From contig JAITSV010000058.1 in the NCBI GenBank assembly GCA_031287575.1, positions 123,283-187,282 of the forward strand: a stretch of 64,000 bases of DNA, given 5' to 3'. A program made the translations under genes and the position numbers. Of the stretch, positions 42,920-52,254 are shown piece after piece. Numbering within the stretch: the first letter of the stretch is position 1; each line of letters opens with the position of its first letter. Source of the stretch: Desulfovibrio sp. Lineage in GTDB: Bacteria; Desulfobacterota; Desulfovibrionia; Desulfovibrionales; Desulfovibrionaceae. The notes under the pieces were generated by a model. That model had not been told where the DNA came from. It saw only the letters and a list, made by a program, of their open reading frames with translations, and made no database searches.

Positions 42920-43783
42920 CTACCCCGCCGCCTCCCACGCGGCGGCCTGCTCGCGCTCTTCCGGCGTCAGCAGTTCCAGCCAGCGACGGCGGAATTCCAT
43001 GTAATGGTTGATGCGCAGGTCCTTCCACAGCGCGGGTTTGGTGTCCCATGGCTTGGGGCCGTGAAAGTGCACGATGCGCGCCCGCGTCAGCGCGTCGGCC
43101 CGGTAGGGCGGGCAGTTCCACGAAGGGTCCAGCTTGGTCACCCGCTTGCCGAAGAAGTAGTTCAGCAACGACTGGTCCAGGTTGCCGATGCGGTGCAGGT
43201 TCTGCACGCAGAAGGCCAGAAAGTTGTGGATGTGGTCGTGCCGCCGCAGCCGGGCAAGGTTGAACAGCACCACCCCGCTGCTGAAGGTCCAGATGGGGAA
43301 CGGCAGCGGCACCACGTAGCGGCGGCCCCGCCATTCGTAGCCCAGCTGTTCGTGGGCGTGGTGGAAGGGGGCCGTGGCCTCGCGGGCCATGGCCATGTAC
43401 TGCGGGCGGATGTGCTCCGCCCCGCCGGACGAGGCATCGCCCCCCCCGGCTCCCAGGATTGGTTGGTGGAAGTACACGTCGGCGTCGCAGTACAGCACGT
43501 ACTCGTCGTCGGCCAGTTCCGGCAGCAGGGCCAGCTCCAGCTTCAGGAACGCGCCGATGCAACGATGAAATTGCGGCGGGGCGTTGTGCACGCCGATGAC
43601 CGGGGTATGCCGGACAAGCTGCACGCCTTCGGCGCGCACCGCATCCATGACCGCCGGGTTGCTGCCGCCGTACACGCACACGCAGGGGGCCGCGTCGCCG
43701 TGCAGGCGCCGCAGCGAGCGCACGGCGGCACGCATCATCAGCAGGTAGCGGGGGTTGTCGTCGATGCAGAAGACGATCTTCAT
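42920..43783 (-). CDS. Glycosyltransferase family 8-like
   Basis: A 287-residue GT-A fold protein. MKIVFCIDDNPRYLLMMRAA starts the fold, the metal/sugar-nucleotide DxD site is YVLYCDADVYF (about 95), FSSGVVLFNLARLR follows, and HFHGPKPWD near the end is the typical GT8 closing motif. It would transfer a hexose or related sugar from a nucleotide donor at the cytoplasmic face. The sugar and acceptor are unknown, and no other polysaccharide genes are adjacent. The ATG at 43783 starts right at the first fold strand. Confidence 0.82.
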   Translation of the reverse strand: MKIVFCIDDNPRYLLMMRAAVRSLRRLHGDAAPCVCVYGGSNPAVMDAVRAEGVQLVRHTPVIGVHNAPPQFHRCIGAFLKLELALLPELADDEYVLYCDADVYFHQPILGAGGGDASSGGAEHIRPQYMAMAREATAPFHHAHEQLGYEWRGRRYVVPLPFPIWTFSSGVVLFNLARLRRHDHIHNFLAFCVQNLHRIGNLDQSLLNYFFGKRVTKLDPSWNCPPYRADALTRARIVHFHGPKPWDTKPALWKDLRINHYMEFRRRWLELLTPEEREQAAAWEAAG

Positions 43784-43930
43784 GCGGCCAAGGTCCGGCG
43801 TGCGGGTGCGTGGGGAATGGGGGTCTGCCCCCGCTCGTAGCCCATTTCCGGTGGCAAGGCCAGCGTGCGGGGGCGCGCGGCGGGAGCGGGGGAGAAATCG
43901 GGATGGCGAAGTCGGGGGGAGCGAAACCCG

Positions 43931-44027
43931 GCGCGACTGTCCGGCGTAAGCTGTCCGGCCCAACGTGTCCTGCCCAACGTGTCCTGTGGGATTATCCCGC
44001 GCGACTGTCCGGCGTAAGCTGTCCGGC
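43931..44027. repeat. Pair of 29-nt direct repeats upstream of the GT8 gene
   Basis: Two identical copies at 43931-43959 and 43999-44027 begin GCGCGACTGTCCGGCGTAAG and end CTGTCCGGC. Between them lies a tandem CCAACGTGTCCTG pair. The second copy ends at the cheD stop codon region. Confidence 0.8.
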
Positions 44028-44032
44028 GCGAA

Positions 44033-44758
44033 CTAGCCTGCCTGTCCGCCCGGCTCGCCCGAACCATCTTCCCGGCCCGGCTCGCCAACCGGAAAGGGAC
44101 CGGGCCACGGTTCCGGCTGGGCGTCGTACGACCACGCCGGGGGTTCGGCCTGGCTGCCCCGCCCGGTGCGGCCCGCGCCGCGCCCCTGTTCGGCCAGGCT
44201 GCGGCGCAGCAGCTTCACCCACACCTCGCCGGTGCCCGCGTGGAACAGCAGCTTGCGGCCGCGCTCGCCCAGCACGTGCTCGCTGGACACCACCAGGCCC
44301 CGGGCGCGCAGCAGGTCGCGGGCCACCTGCACGTTGCGGCCGCCCACGTCCACCAGCGAACGCACCAGCGATTTTTCTTCGGTGTTCATGCTGAAGGCGC
44401 CGCCGAACAGCTTGGTTTCGATCTCGATGACCGGCACGCCCTTGCGCAGGAAATGCGCCAGCACCGCCTCCACGGCGGTATCCACGTACTTGCAGGGGTT
44501 GCAGTCGAAATCGCGGCTGCCTTCCGCCGTGGGCAGCATGGCGTGGAAGATGCCCGCAAGCCCCGTGAGACGGTGGAAAAACGTGGCGGACACGCACGAG
44601 CCGAGCACCGTGGCGATGATGGCCGGGCGCCGTGCCACTATGCCCTCGCCGATGCGCAGGTGCAGATGGCGCAGCCGCTCTTCCGCCAGTTCGCGCGGCA
44701 TGACTGCCGGGACAGGACAGGACCTGTGCCCGTGTGTGTCTTCCGTGCCGTTGCCCAT
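44033..44758 (-). CDS. cheD: Chemoreceptor glutamine deamidase CheD
   Basis: CheD deamidates glutamines of chemoreceptors and can interact with CheC. The catalytic Cys is in TVLGSCVSATFF (about 49), the His in AGIFHAMLP (about 70), and SLVDVGGRNVQVARDLL and FHAGTGEVWVK complete the fold. The 241-residue length includes a C-terminal tail of about 60 residues rich in Gly, Pro and Glu that is not part of the fold. Start ATG 44758 is favoured over 44761 because of spacing from AGGGGGGA. No other chemotaxis genes are nearby. Confidence 0.92.
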   Translation of the reverse strand: MGNGTEDTHGHRSCPVPAVMPRELAEERLRHLHLRIGEGIVARRPAIIATVLGSCVSATFFHRLTGLAGIFHAMLPTAEGSRDFDCNPCKYVDTAVEAVLAHFLRKGVPVIEIETKLFGGAFSMNTEEKSLVRSLVDVGGRNVQVARDLLRARGLVVSSEHVLGERGRKLLFHAGTGEVWVKLLRRSLAEQGRGAGRTGRGSQAEPPAWSYDAQPEPWPGPFPVGEPGREDGSGEPGGQAG

Positions 44759-44936
44759 CATTCCCCCCTGTGCCGCCCGCCGGGCGGCACGCATCCCCGA
44801 TGTTCATCCCCGCCCAAACCAAACGCGAGCGCTCGCGCAGCCAGCCCCCCGACCGGCAGCGCAACCGCCCGCTTGGCGGCGCCTTGCGCGCCGCCCTACC
44901 AATGACGAAAGCGAAGGTTCTCGCGGCCCCGACCCC

Positions 44937-45212
44937 CTACGGGTTCAGGATGTCCTTCAGTTCCTTTCCGGCCCGGAACACGGGCAGCCGCTTGGGCGGC
45001 ACCGCCACGGAATCGCCGGTCTTGGGGTTGCGGCCCTTGTAGCCACGATAGCCCTTGATCTTGAACGAACCGAAACCGCGAATCTCCACGCGGTCACCTT
45101 CCAGCAGCGCGTCGCGCACGCAGTCGAAAAAGGTGTTCACCACCAGGGTGGCGTCCTCTACAGGCAGTTCGTGCTCTTCGGCAAGCGCTCGTACCAGTTC
45201 GCTCTTGTTCAC
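44937..45212 (-). CDS. HU/IHF-family DNA-binding protein
   Basis: A 91-residue nucleoid protein: NKSELVRALAEEHELPVEDA, VEIRGFGSFKIKGYRGYKGR and GRNPKTGDSVAVPPKRLPVF give the standard fold, with RNPKTG at the tip of the DNA-binding arm. The start is GTG 45212, with a GGAGG site 5 nt before. The GFGSF and P-tip arrangement is shared by HU and IHF, so I do not choose between them. It is separated from cheD by 178 nt, and no operon link is evident. Confidence 0.92.
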   Translation of the reverse strand: MNKSELVRALAEEHELPVEDATLVVNTFFDCVRDALLEGDRVEIRGFGSFKIKGYRGYKGRNPKTGDSVAVPPKRLPVFRAGKELKDILNP

Positions 45213-45523
45213 GTGGACCTCCAGTCGGACCTGTCCGTGCGGGGCATGGCGTGTTGGTGCAGGGCCGCCGCGCGCGCCCCGGAACCCCGATGCGGCGGCA
45301 CCATGTGCGAAACATGTTTTCTGGCGGCATGTTACACGCGTGTTCGGCACTGTGCCGACATGTTCCGCGCCCCGCCAAAGGGACGTTGCGGGTGCATCCG
45401 CGACTGTTGCCGCATGGCGTCACCACGCCCTTCTCCCCAATATTCCATCAATATCGCGTCCCCCATCACGTGACAAGGGGGGTGAACACATTTCATCGGT
45501 TCGTAGGCAATGTCATGCCGCCC
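45213..45523. other. Upstream region of the HU/IHF gene
   Basis: Non-coding. It holds a GTTCGGCA/TGCCGAC hairpin near 45332-45350 and a small AT-rich dyad ATATT-GATGG-AATAT (minus strand, near 45440-45456), the only AT-rich patch here and a possible promoter area. Nothing else is recognised. Confidence 0.4.
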
Positions 45524-46594
45524 TCAGCGCGCCACGGGGACCCAGTCGCCGCCGCCAGTCCCGCCAGTCCCGCCAGGCGCGTCGCTGCCGCCAGCGGCGC
45601 GCCCCTGCACGAAGCGGAACCCTTCCAGCCGCCCGTCGGCGGAAAGCCGGGCCCACAACTGAAAGGGCACGCCCTCGCCGCGCAGCATGCGCATGAACGG
45701 CACCGTGGAGGCAAAGCGCAGATCACGATAGGCGATCACGGGGGCGCCGTTCTCCTGCCGGGTTTCCTGGGTCATGAACATGGCGAAGCGGCCATACACG
45801 CGGAACAGTTCCTCCGCCTCGGACAGGCGGCGGTACAGCACCGGGTCCGCCTTTTCGAACAGTTCGAAGGCCAGCGGCGCATCCGGGTTCAGCAACTGGT
45901 AGCGGGCCATGCCGTAGCGGCGGCCATCGTCCACCACCACCTTCCAGTTGAACGGGGCCAGCGCCTCGGGGATCACCGCCACCGACACGGGCGGCACGGG
46001 CTGGGCGGCCAGCTTCGCCACCAGGCCGGACTGCACGTGCCGCTGCACGGCCAGCGATGCGCCGGGCCACAGCAGGGTCCAGGCCAGGCCCAGCGCGGCA
46101 AAGGCGCGCCGATGCGCCCGGCCCATGGCCGCCACGATGCACGCCAGCATGACCAGGGTCATGACCGGGTCGATGATGAACACGGCGGGCAGGGCCACCC
46201 GGTAGTCGGAAAAGGGCAGGAACACCTGCGTGCCGTAGGTGGTGATGCAGTCCAGAAAGATGTGCAGCAGGATCAGCCCGTAGGCGGCCAGGGCGTAGCG
46301 GGCATAGCCCCAGGTATGCACGCCGCCGCTGCCGATGGCGTCGCGCGGGGCGCGCCGCAGCAGCGGCAGGAACAGCAACGCCATCAGCAGGGCCATGACC
46401 GCGCCCCCGGCAAAGGAATGGGTGATGCCCCGGTGCAGGGTCAGATAGTCCAGCGGCGTGGAGCCGAAGAACACGTCCACGTCGGGCAGCACCGCGCAGA
46501 TCAGGGCAAAGGGCATGAACCAGCGGCTGCGCCGGGTATCGGGCAGGGCCATGGCCACAAGCGCGCCGCTGGCAAGATGGGTTACCGGGTCCAT
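45524..46594 (-). CDS. YdjM/DUF457-type membrane-bound predicted metal-dependent hydrolase
   Basis: A 356-residue inner-membrane protein. The N-terminus MDPVTHLASGALVAMALP, then AVLPDVDVFFGS, LHRGITHSF and LLHIFLDCITTYGTQVFLPF are the His/Asp pattern of the DUF457/YdjM family, within four to five helices. A soluble C-terminal domain (about 200-350) follows, with WKVVVDDGRRYGMARYQLL and LRFASTVPFMRML. The substrate is unknown for this family. The ATG at 46594 has a GGAGG site. Confidence 0.82.
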   Translation of the reverse strand: MDPVTHLASGALVAMALPDTRRSRWFMPFALICAVLPDVDVFFGSTPLDYLTLHRGITHSFAGGAVMALLMALLFLPLLRRAPRDAIGSGGVHTWGYARYALAAYGLILLHIFLDCITTYGTQVFLPFSDYRVALPAVFIIDPVMTLVMLACIVAAMGRAHRRAFAALGLAWTLLWPGASLAVQRHVQSGLVAKLAAQPVPPVSVAVIPEALAPFNWKVVVDDGRRYGMARYQLLNPDAPLAFELFEKADPVLYRRLSEAEELFRVYGRFAMFMTQETRQENGAPVIAYRDLRFASTVPFMRMLRGEGVPFQLWARLSADGRLEGFRFVQGRAAGGSDAPGGTGGTGGGDWVPVAR

Positions 46595-46927
46595 GGGGCG
46601 ACCTCCGTGGGAAGCATATTGGGGATGCGTGCGTGACGCGCGGGGGTGGACGGGACGGAGAGGAGAACAGAGGGGACAGGGAGAAGCCGGGGAAAGGAAG
46701 CGCGGGCGCGGGCGGAATGCGCCGGCTTCCGCCCGCGTGGCGGAACGGAGCGTACCGGCGGCAACCGGACAGGGTCTTGCCCCGGATATATCGTCATCGG
46801 GACGGCGGATGGCAAGATGGATGCGCGGGGCGGGATGGGCGCGTGCCCGCGCGGCATGTCGGACGAGGGGGCGATGCGGGGGATGGGGTGAACGCGGGGG
46901 GGGGCTGCGGGGCCATCGGAACGACGA

Positions 46928-46957
46928 AGCGGACGGGCTGTTTCCAACCCGTCCGCT
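46928..46957 (-). terminator. Terminator after the 90-residue membrane protein
   Basis: Perfect 10-bp stem AGCGGACGGG/CCCGTCCGCT, 55 nt past the stop of the minus-strand gene at 47013. The rest of the 46595-47012 gap holds nothing I can identify. Confidence 0.6.
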
Positions 46958-47012
46958 CAAAAACGTACCGGCATGCGTGAACTCCGGGGCGTACGGAGCA
47001 ATCCCCCCGTGG

Positions 47013-47285
47013 TCAGGATTCGGTATCCCCGGAATTGCGGTTCCGCTGCGCCTGCCCGCGCACGGCATCGCGGATGTCGAGCAGCAGGTAGAGCGACCCG
47101 AAGGAAACTACCATCCCCGACAGCCCGAAGAACAGCGTCATGAAAAACGGAATGAACGCGAACCCGTCACCCTTGGGATTCGCCAGTCCGGCGAACGTCG
47201 CGACGCCCACCGCCCCGATCAACCCCAGGACAAACCCCACGTCGAGCAGCTTCGGAAAAATTCTCATCAGCCAGCGTCTGATCAT
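47013..47285 (-). CDS. Small membrane protein, unknown function
   Basis: A 90-residue protein with two helices (about 14-34, VGFVLGLIGAVGVATFAGL, and 44-68, IPFFMTLFFGLSGMVVSFGS) and a charged C-terminus (DIRDAVRGQAQRNRNSGDT). A strong AGGAGG site precedes the ATG at 47285. It resembles short DUF4282-type proteins in size and layout, but I cannot confirm this. It is followed by a terminator and seems to be transcribed alone. Confidence 0.72.
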   Translation of the reverse strand: MIRRWLMRIFPKLLDVGFVLGLIGAVGVATFAGLANPKGDGFAFIPFFMTLFFGLSGMVVSFGSLYLLLDIRDAVRGQAQRNRNSGDTES

Positions 47286-47487
47286 GCGTGCCTCCTCACG
47301 GTTTGGGGGCACCATAACCGCCCGGCACATATGCGTCGATACATGGGGAGCAAAGAGAAGCTCGCAACGCGTTCGGCGATGCCCCCCGGCGCACACAAAG
47401 CAATATGTTACGTCTTTTCAAACGAATATGAAGTTTTCCACCACCACGGCCCCACGCGCGCAACGAGCGAGGCGGGTGCGAAAGCGC

Positions 47488-48591
47488 TCACGCATGGTTG
47501 CGCAGCTTCAGTTCCACCGGATGCGGGTTCAGGTAGAGCTGCCCGGCCAGATACGGTTCGCCGTACTTGCGCACGTAGTGGTTCAGCAGGGTCACCGGCA
47601 CCACCAGCGGTACCTGCAACTTGCGGTAGCGCTGGATGACTTCCAGCAGTTCCAGCTTTTCGTCCGGGGTCAGCACCCGCTTGAAGTAGCCCATGCAGTG
47701 TTGCAGCACGTTGGCGTGCTTGGCCGTGGTTGCGGGCAGGCGCAGCCCGTCCATGAGGCCGGTCAGGTAGTCGCGGGCCAGGCTTGCCGGGTCGTGGCTG
47801 GCCGCATGGGCCACCAGCCTGCCCAGCGAGCGGTAGTGCTCCACCGAGTGGGACATCAGCAACAATTTGTGCCGGGTATGAAAATCCACCAGCCCGCCGC
47901 GCGTCATCCCGGCCTCTGCCAGGGCGCGCCAGCGGCGCATGACGAACAGCCGCTCGATGAAGTTCTCGCGCAGGCGCGGGTCGTTCAGGCGGCCTTCCTC
48001 TTCCGTGGGCAGCAGCGGAAAGCGGTCCATGAACACGCGGGCAAAGATGCCCACGCCCTTTTCCCGCGGCGGCCCCAGATTGATGCGTGCAGTATCGTCG
48101 CGGCCAGTACCCTCCGGAACGTCGCGGGGGTCGTGGTCGGCGTACACCTTCACCCGTTCCATGCCGCTGGAGGGAGAGGCCCGCTTGAAGATGAACCCGT
48201 CCAGCCGCTCGGCGGCCAGCTGTTCCACCCGGCGCAGGGCAAAGGCGCGCATGCGCTTCGTCCAGTCCTCGTAGCCCTTCACCGTGACCAGGCGGGGATT
48301 GGCCGGGTCGCCCACCAGCCGCAACGCCTCGCGCGGGACGGGCATGCCGCATTCCACCTCGGGGCAGACCGGCACGAAGTCCATGTACTGGCCCAGGGTG
48401 CCGGTGATGTACGGGTCGTGCTTGTGCCCGCCGTCGAAGCGGACCTTGTTGCCCAGAAGGCACGAACTGATACCCACCCGCAGCCGGTCGTCGCCGCCAG
48501 CGGGATGCACCCCACCGGCATGCCCGGCGGAGAAGTCCGGGCCAGTGGAAGAGACGAGGCCGGTGGACACGGACCGTGAGGATTCTTCCAT
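47488..48591 (-). CDS. DUF523-DUF1722 (YbgA-type) fusion protein
   Basis: A 367-residue protein. After a 35-residue disordered start, DUF523 begins with RVGISSCLLGNKVRFDGGHK and continues to VPVCPEVECGMPVPREA, with four conserved cysteines that could hold a metal or cluster. DUF1722 (about 225-345) has DFHTRHKLLLMSHSVEHYRS, LGRLVAHA and AKHANVLQHCMGYFKRVL. E. coli YbgA corresponds to the DUF1722 half. The two-domain form is common in bacteria and has been linked to thiouracil desulfurase activity for the DUF523 part; I rely on memory for that. The ATG at 48591 has a GGAGG site. Confidence 0.85.
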   Translation of the reverse strand: MEESSRSVSTGLVSSTGPDFSAGHAGGVHPAGGDDRLRVGISSCLLGNKVRFDGGHKHDPYITGTLGQYMDFVPVCPEVECGMPVPREALRLVGDPANPRLVTVKGYEDWTKRMRAFALRRVEQLAAERLDGFIFKRASPSSGMERVKVYADHDPRDVPEGTGRDDTARINLGPPREKGVGIFARVFMDRFPLLPTEEEGRLNDPRLRENFIERLFVMRRWRALAEAGMTRGGLVDFHTRHKLLLMSHSVEHYRSLGRLVAHAASHDPASLARDYLTGLMDGLRLPATTAKHANVLQHCMGYFKRVLTPDEKLELLEVIQRYRKLQVPLVVPVTLLNHYVRKYGEPYLAGQLYLNPHPVELKLRNHA

Positions 48592-48735
48592 TGCGCTTTG
48601 CCTCCGCGTGGTTATCCTGAACGGGTTGCCGCCCGCGACCGCGCCGACTTTCTGACGCGTGGGAGCGGCGGCATTCCGGAACCGGGACAGCGCGCCGCAT
48701 GCACGGCGTGTCCCCGCAGACGCCAAGGATAGCCC

Positions 48736-49392
48736 ATGACACACTCGCGCGGCAATGCCGCACCCCACATCGACGTCATCTTCTTCGATTTCAGCGGCGT
48801 GCTGGCCGAGGAAGGCTTCATCGAAGGCCTGCGCGCCATCGGCCGCGCCCAGGGCTTGGACCCGGAAGCCACCATGCGCACGGCCACCGACCTGTGCTAC
48901 GCCACCGGGTACGTCAACGGCAGGACCGACGAGGCCGCATGGTGGAACGCCGTGCGCGCGGCCACCGGCATGACCGGCACCGACGCCGCCCTGCGCGCGG
49001 AGATCATGCAGCGCTTCATCGTGCGCCCGGAAATGCTGCGCGCCGCCGACGCGGTGCGCGCCGCCGGGCTGCGCGCGGCCATCCTGAGCGACCACACCAA
49101 CTGGCTGGAGGAAATCGACGCGGCGCACGGCGTGTACCGCCACTTCGACCGGGTGTTCAATTCGTTCCGCGAGGGGCTGAACAAGCGCGACCCCGGCTTC
49201 TTCACCCACGCCACGACCATCATGGGCGTGGACCCGGCGCGCGCGGCCTTTTTCGACGACAACGCCGGGCACATCGGGCGGGCCACGGCGCTGGGCATCC
49301 ATGCCCGGCTGTTCACCGGGCGCGCTGCCTTCCGCGCCGATCTCGTCGCGCTGGCCCCGCGGGTGGCGCTGCCCGCAGGGTGGCCGGGGTAG
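48736..49392 (+). CDS. HAD-superfamily hydrolase
   Basis: A 218-residue HAD protein. Motif I is VIFFDFSGVLAEEG, where the nucleophile Asp is present and Ser stands where many HAD phosphatases have the second Asp; DFSGV/DFGGV forms occur in YihX-like members. Motif II is in AAILSDHTNW, the motif III Lys is in EGLNKRDPGFF, and motif IV is AFFDDNAGHIGRA. The cap is alpha-helical (C1 type). The substrate is probably a small phosphorylated metabolite. It is divergent from the DUF523-DUF1722 gene. Confidence 0.85.
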   Translation: MTHSRGNAAPHIDVIFFDFSGVLAEEGFIEGLRAIGRAQGLDPEATMRTATDLCYATGYVNGRTDEAAWWNAVRAATGMTGTDAALRAEIMQRFIVRPEMLRAADAVRAAGLRAAILSDHTNWLEEIDAAHGVYRHFDRVFNSFREGLNKRDPGFFTHATTIMGVDPARAAFFDDNAGHIGRATALGIHARLFTGRAAFRADLVALAPRVALPAGWPG

Positions 49393-49604
49393 CGCCACCG
49401 ACCGCTCCCGATTGGGCCCGCTTGGGTCCGATTGTGCCCGACCGCGTTCCGTCACCGGGGCATCATCATTCCGCCACGCGCAGGCCCCATGCTGCGCGTG
49501 GCGGTTTTTTCTTCCCGGGAAGGGCCGCCTACATCAGGCAGGCAGGCCCGACCGTGCGCATTCCCCGTTGCCCCCCACCCCCAGCCCGCACCCCCCGCAA
49601 CCCG

Positions 49605-50576
49605 GTGCACGGCGGGCCTGCCGCCGACGGTGAACCATGCCGCAACGGGTTCGCCAGCCTTCGCCCCTCCATTCCGCCAACCAACCGCGTTCGACGCGCT
49701 GCCATTCCGGTTGCCATCATGGTGGCTGCACTGCTGGCGGTGGCGGCCCTGACCGGCAACCTTCCGACCCTGGGACCGGACCAGGCCCTGGCCCTGCGCG
49801 GCCAACTGCTGGACCTGCACGCCCGCCATCCCGTGGCCAGCGTGGCCGTGTACATGGCGGGCTATGTTGCCATGACCGCCTGCTCCATTCCCGGCGCGGT
49901 ATTCCTGACCCTGACCGGCGGGGCCGTGTTCGGTTTCGGCGTGGCCCTTGCCGCCGTCAGCGCTGCCAGCACCATCGGGGCCTGCCTGGCCTTCCTGAGC
50001 GCCCGGCACCTGCTGCGCGCCACGGTGCGCCGCCTGTGGCCCGGCCAACTGGCCCGCATCGACGCGGCCATGGCGGAAGGGGGCGGCAGCCCCGATGCGC
50101 CGATGCAGGCAGGGACGCAGCCTCCCTTCCCCTTCCCGGCCTCTTCAGACCAGGCGGCGACAGCCCATGCGCCGGCAGACCAGGCACCCCCGTCCCGGCT
50201 CCCGTCCGGTCCGCCCGTCTCCGGCCTCCTCTCTCCGGGCGCGCTGTGCCTGCTGGGCCTGCGCTGCGTGGCCGTGATGCCCTACTGGCTGGTGAACCTG
50301 CTGTTCGGGGTCACCGCCATGCGCCTTTCCACCTTCGCCACGGTCTCGCTGTTCGGCATGGTGCCGCTGAACGCCCTCTACGTGCATGCCGGGGCGGAAC
50401 TGGGACGCATCCGCCACCTTGGCGACATCATCTCCCCGCGCACCGGGCTGGCCCTGTGCCTGCTGGCCGTGGCCCCCCTGCTGCTGCGCCGGGTGGCGGG
50501 TCGAAGGCTGCCCGCGCCAGCCATCCGGCGGCAAGCGGGTGCCCGCCGCGCGGCAACACCGGAGCAAACCCGGTAG
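49605..50576 (+). CDS. VTT-domain (TVP38/TMEM64-like) membrane protein
   Basis: An inner-membrane protein of about 323 residues if it starts at GTG 49605; the true start is uncertain because no ATG lies upstream of the first helix and no clear ribosome site is visible. Helix 1 is IPVAIMVAALLAVAALTG. The VTT core has VYMAGYVAMTACSIPGAVFL, LTGGAVFGFGVALAAVSAAS and, after a Pro/Ala-rich insertion of about 45 residues, GLRCVAVMPYWLVNLLFGV. These are the SNARE-associated/DedA-like motifs. The inserted low-complexity loop is unusual for the family. The gene precedes psd and could share a role in lipid handling, but this is only context. Confidence 0.78.
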   Translation: MHGGPAADGEPCRNGFASLRPSIPPTNRVRRAAIPVAIMVAALLAVAALTGNLPTLGPDQALALRGQLLDLHARHPVASVAVYMAGYVAMTACSIPGAVFLTLTGGAVFGFGVALAAVSAASTIGACLAFLSARHLLRATVRRLWPGQLARIDAAMAEGGGSPDAPMQAGTQPPFPFPASSDQAATAHAPADQAPPSRLPSGPPVSGLLSPGALCLLGLRCVAVMPYWLVNLLFGVTAMRLSTFATVSLFGMVPLNALYVHAGAELGRIRHLGDIISPRTGLALCLLAVAPLLLRRVAGRRLPAPAIRRQAGARRAATPEQTR

Positions 50577-50801
50577 CGGCCCCGGCTGCAAAAGCCCGCC
50601 AATCCGCCGCCCATTCCCCCGTCCCGCGTCGCCCGCCTCCGCCCTCCGTCGCATGCCTTCATCCAGGCCCCTGCCTTGCCCGCTTGCCCGCAGGTTGCCA
50701 GCGCGGCGGCTTTTGCCTACACTCCCGCCATATTGCCCGCGTGCGGGCCGCACACGGCGGCCCCGGCATACCGCAAACCACCGCAACCAACGGCACCCCA
50801 C

Positions 50802-51446
50802 ATGCGCAAAGCCTCCATCGGCATCACCCCCGAAGGCGTCCCGGTCATCGGCCTGTGCGCCCTCGTCACGCTTTCCCTCGCCATGCTCGGCTGCGCCACC
50901 GGCAGCTTCGTGTTCATGCTGCTGACGTGGTTCTGCTGCCACTTCTTCCGCGACCCGGAACGGGTCACCCCCACCGCGCCCGGACTTGCCGTCAGCCCCG
51001 CCGACGGAAAGGTGGTGCGCGTGCAGACCATGCCCGACCCGTTCACCGGCCAGCCGCGCACCGCGGTGTGCATCTTCATGAACGTGTTCAGCGTGCACGT
51101 GAACCGCGCCCCGGTGGCGGGCACCGTGACCGGCATTGCCTATCATCCCGGCAAGTTCCTGAACGCGGCGTGGGACAAGGCCTCCACCGACAACGAGCGC
51201 TGCGCCTACCGGATGACCGAGGAAGGCGGCTCCGCCTGGACCTTCGTGCAGATCGCGGGGCTGATCGCCCGGCGCATCGTGTGCCGCATCGACGAAGGCG
51301 ACACGCTGGCCCGTGGCGAACGCTTCGGCATGATCCGCTTCGGTTCGCGGGTTGACCTTTACCTGCCGGACGACTATTCTCCGGCGGTGAACGTGGGTGA
51401 ACAGGTGTTCGCCGGGCAGACCATAGTGGCGCGCCGCAACGCCTAA
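50802..51446 (+). CDS. psd: Phosphatidylserine decarboxylase proenzyme, short type
   Basis: Makes phosphatidylethanolamine from phosphatidylserine. The 214-residue length and one N-terminal hydrophobic stretch ([16 protein letters not shown]) match the short archaeal/Gram-positive-like group. [20 protein letters not shown], the catalytic [15 protein letters not shown] and [12 protein letters not shown], where the chain cleaves itself before Ser (about 181) to form the pyruvoyl group, are all present. The ATG at 50802 is the best start. It is followed 58 nt later by pssA, whose product is its substrate, so the two form a phospholipid operon. Confidence 0.95.
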   Translation: MRKASIGITPEGVPVIGLCALVTLSLAMLGCATGSFVFMLLTWFCCHFFRDPERVTPTAPGLAVSPADGKVVRVQTMPDPFTGQPRTAVCIFMNVFSVHVNRAPVAGTVTGIAYHPGKFLNAAWDKASTDNERCAYRMTEEGGSAWTFVQIAGLIARRIVCRIDEGDTLARGERFGMIRFGSRVDLYLPDDYSPAVNVGEQVFAGQTIVARRNA

Positions 51447-51504
51447 CCCCCATCAATTCCTTCGGTCCGCAGACCGCAGAAAGGCACAGGACAGCCGCAA
51501 GGCC

Positions 51505-52254
51505 ATGGAACAGCCCGCCCGCCCGATCCACAAGGGAGTGTACATCCTCCCGAACCTCTTCACCACGGCAAGCCTCTTTGCAGGCTTCTTGGCGATGTTG
51601 TGGGCCGTTTCCGGGCGGTACGAAGACTGCGCCATGGCCATTCTGTTCAGCGCCCTCATGGACGGCCTGGACGGCAAGGTGGCCCGCCTCACCAACACCG
51701 CCAGCGAATTCGGCGTCCAGTACGATTCGCTGTGCGACTTGGTGGCCTTCGGCGTGGCCCCCGGCTTCATGATGTACCAGTGGCAGCTGCACCAGTACGG
51801 GCGCCTCGGCATCGCCGCCGCCTTCCTGTTCGCGGTGTGCGGCGCGTTGCGCCTTGCCCGGTTCAACATCTCCACCGCCACCACCTCCAAGAAGTTCTTC
51901 ATCGGCCTGCCCATTCCGGCGGCCGGTTGCGCCGTGGCCACGCTGGTGCTGTTCAGCCCCTACGTGCCCGACCAGCTTGCGAACGTTTTCCCGCGCTTCT
52001 GCCTTGCGCTCGCCTTCGTGCTCGCCTTCCTCATGGTGAGCCGCGTGCGCTACGCCTCCTTCAAGGAATACGGGCTCATCAAGGCCCATCCGTTCAGCTC
52101 GATGGTTACCGCCATCCTGCTGTTCGTACTCGTCTCCTCCGAACCCAAGCTCTTGGGTTTCCTGGTGTTTGCGGGCTACCTCATCTCTGGTCCCGTGTAC
52201 ACCTTCGTCATCATTCCCCGCCGCAATCACAAGCTACTACGCAGCCTATCCTAG
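51505..52254 (+). CDS. pssA: CDP-diacylglycerol-serine O-phosphatidyltransferase
   Basis: Makes phosphatidylserine from CDP-diacylglycerol and serine at the inner membrane. The 249-residue polytopic protein has the CDP-alcohol phosphotransferase signature D-x2-DG-x2-AR-x8-G-x3-D-x3-D at about residues 53-78 (MDGLDGKVARLTNT, then FGVQYDSLCD). About six to seven helices follow. It is paired with psd upstream. The leu genes start 230 nt downstream on the same strand, an arrangement I recall from related genomes. Confidence 0.95.
   Translation: MEQPARPIHKGVYILPNLFTTASLFAGFLAMLWAVSGRYEDCAMAILFSALMDGLDGKVARLTNTASEFGVQYDSLCDLVAFGVAPGFMMYQWQLHQYGRLGIAAAFLFAVCGALRLARFNISTATTSKKFFIGLPIPAAGCAVATLVLFSPYVPDQLANVFPRFCLALAFVLAFLMVSRVRYASFKEYGLIKAHPFSSMVTAILLFVLVSSEPKLLGFLVFAGYLISGPVYTFVIIPRRNHKLLRSLS

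Noticed and set aside
46640..46980. Small plus-strand ORFs before the YdjM-like gene
   Set aside because: Glycine/arginine-rich frames without ribosome sites or conserved features; the gap appears non-coding except for a terminator.
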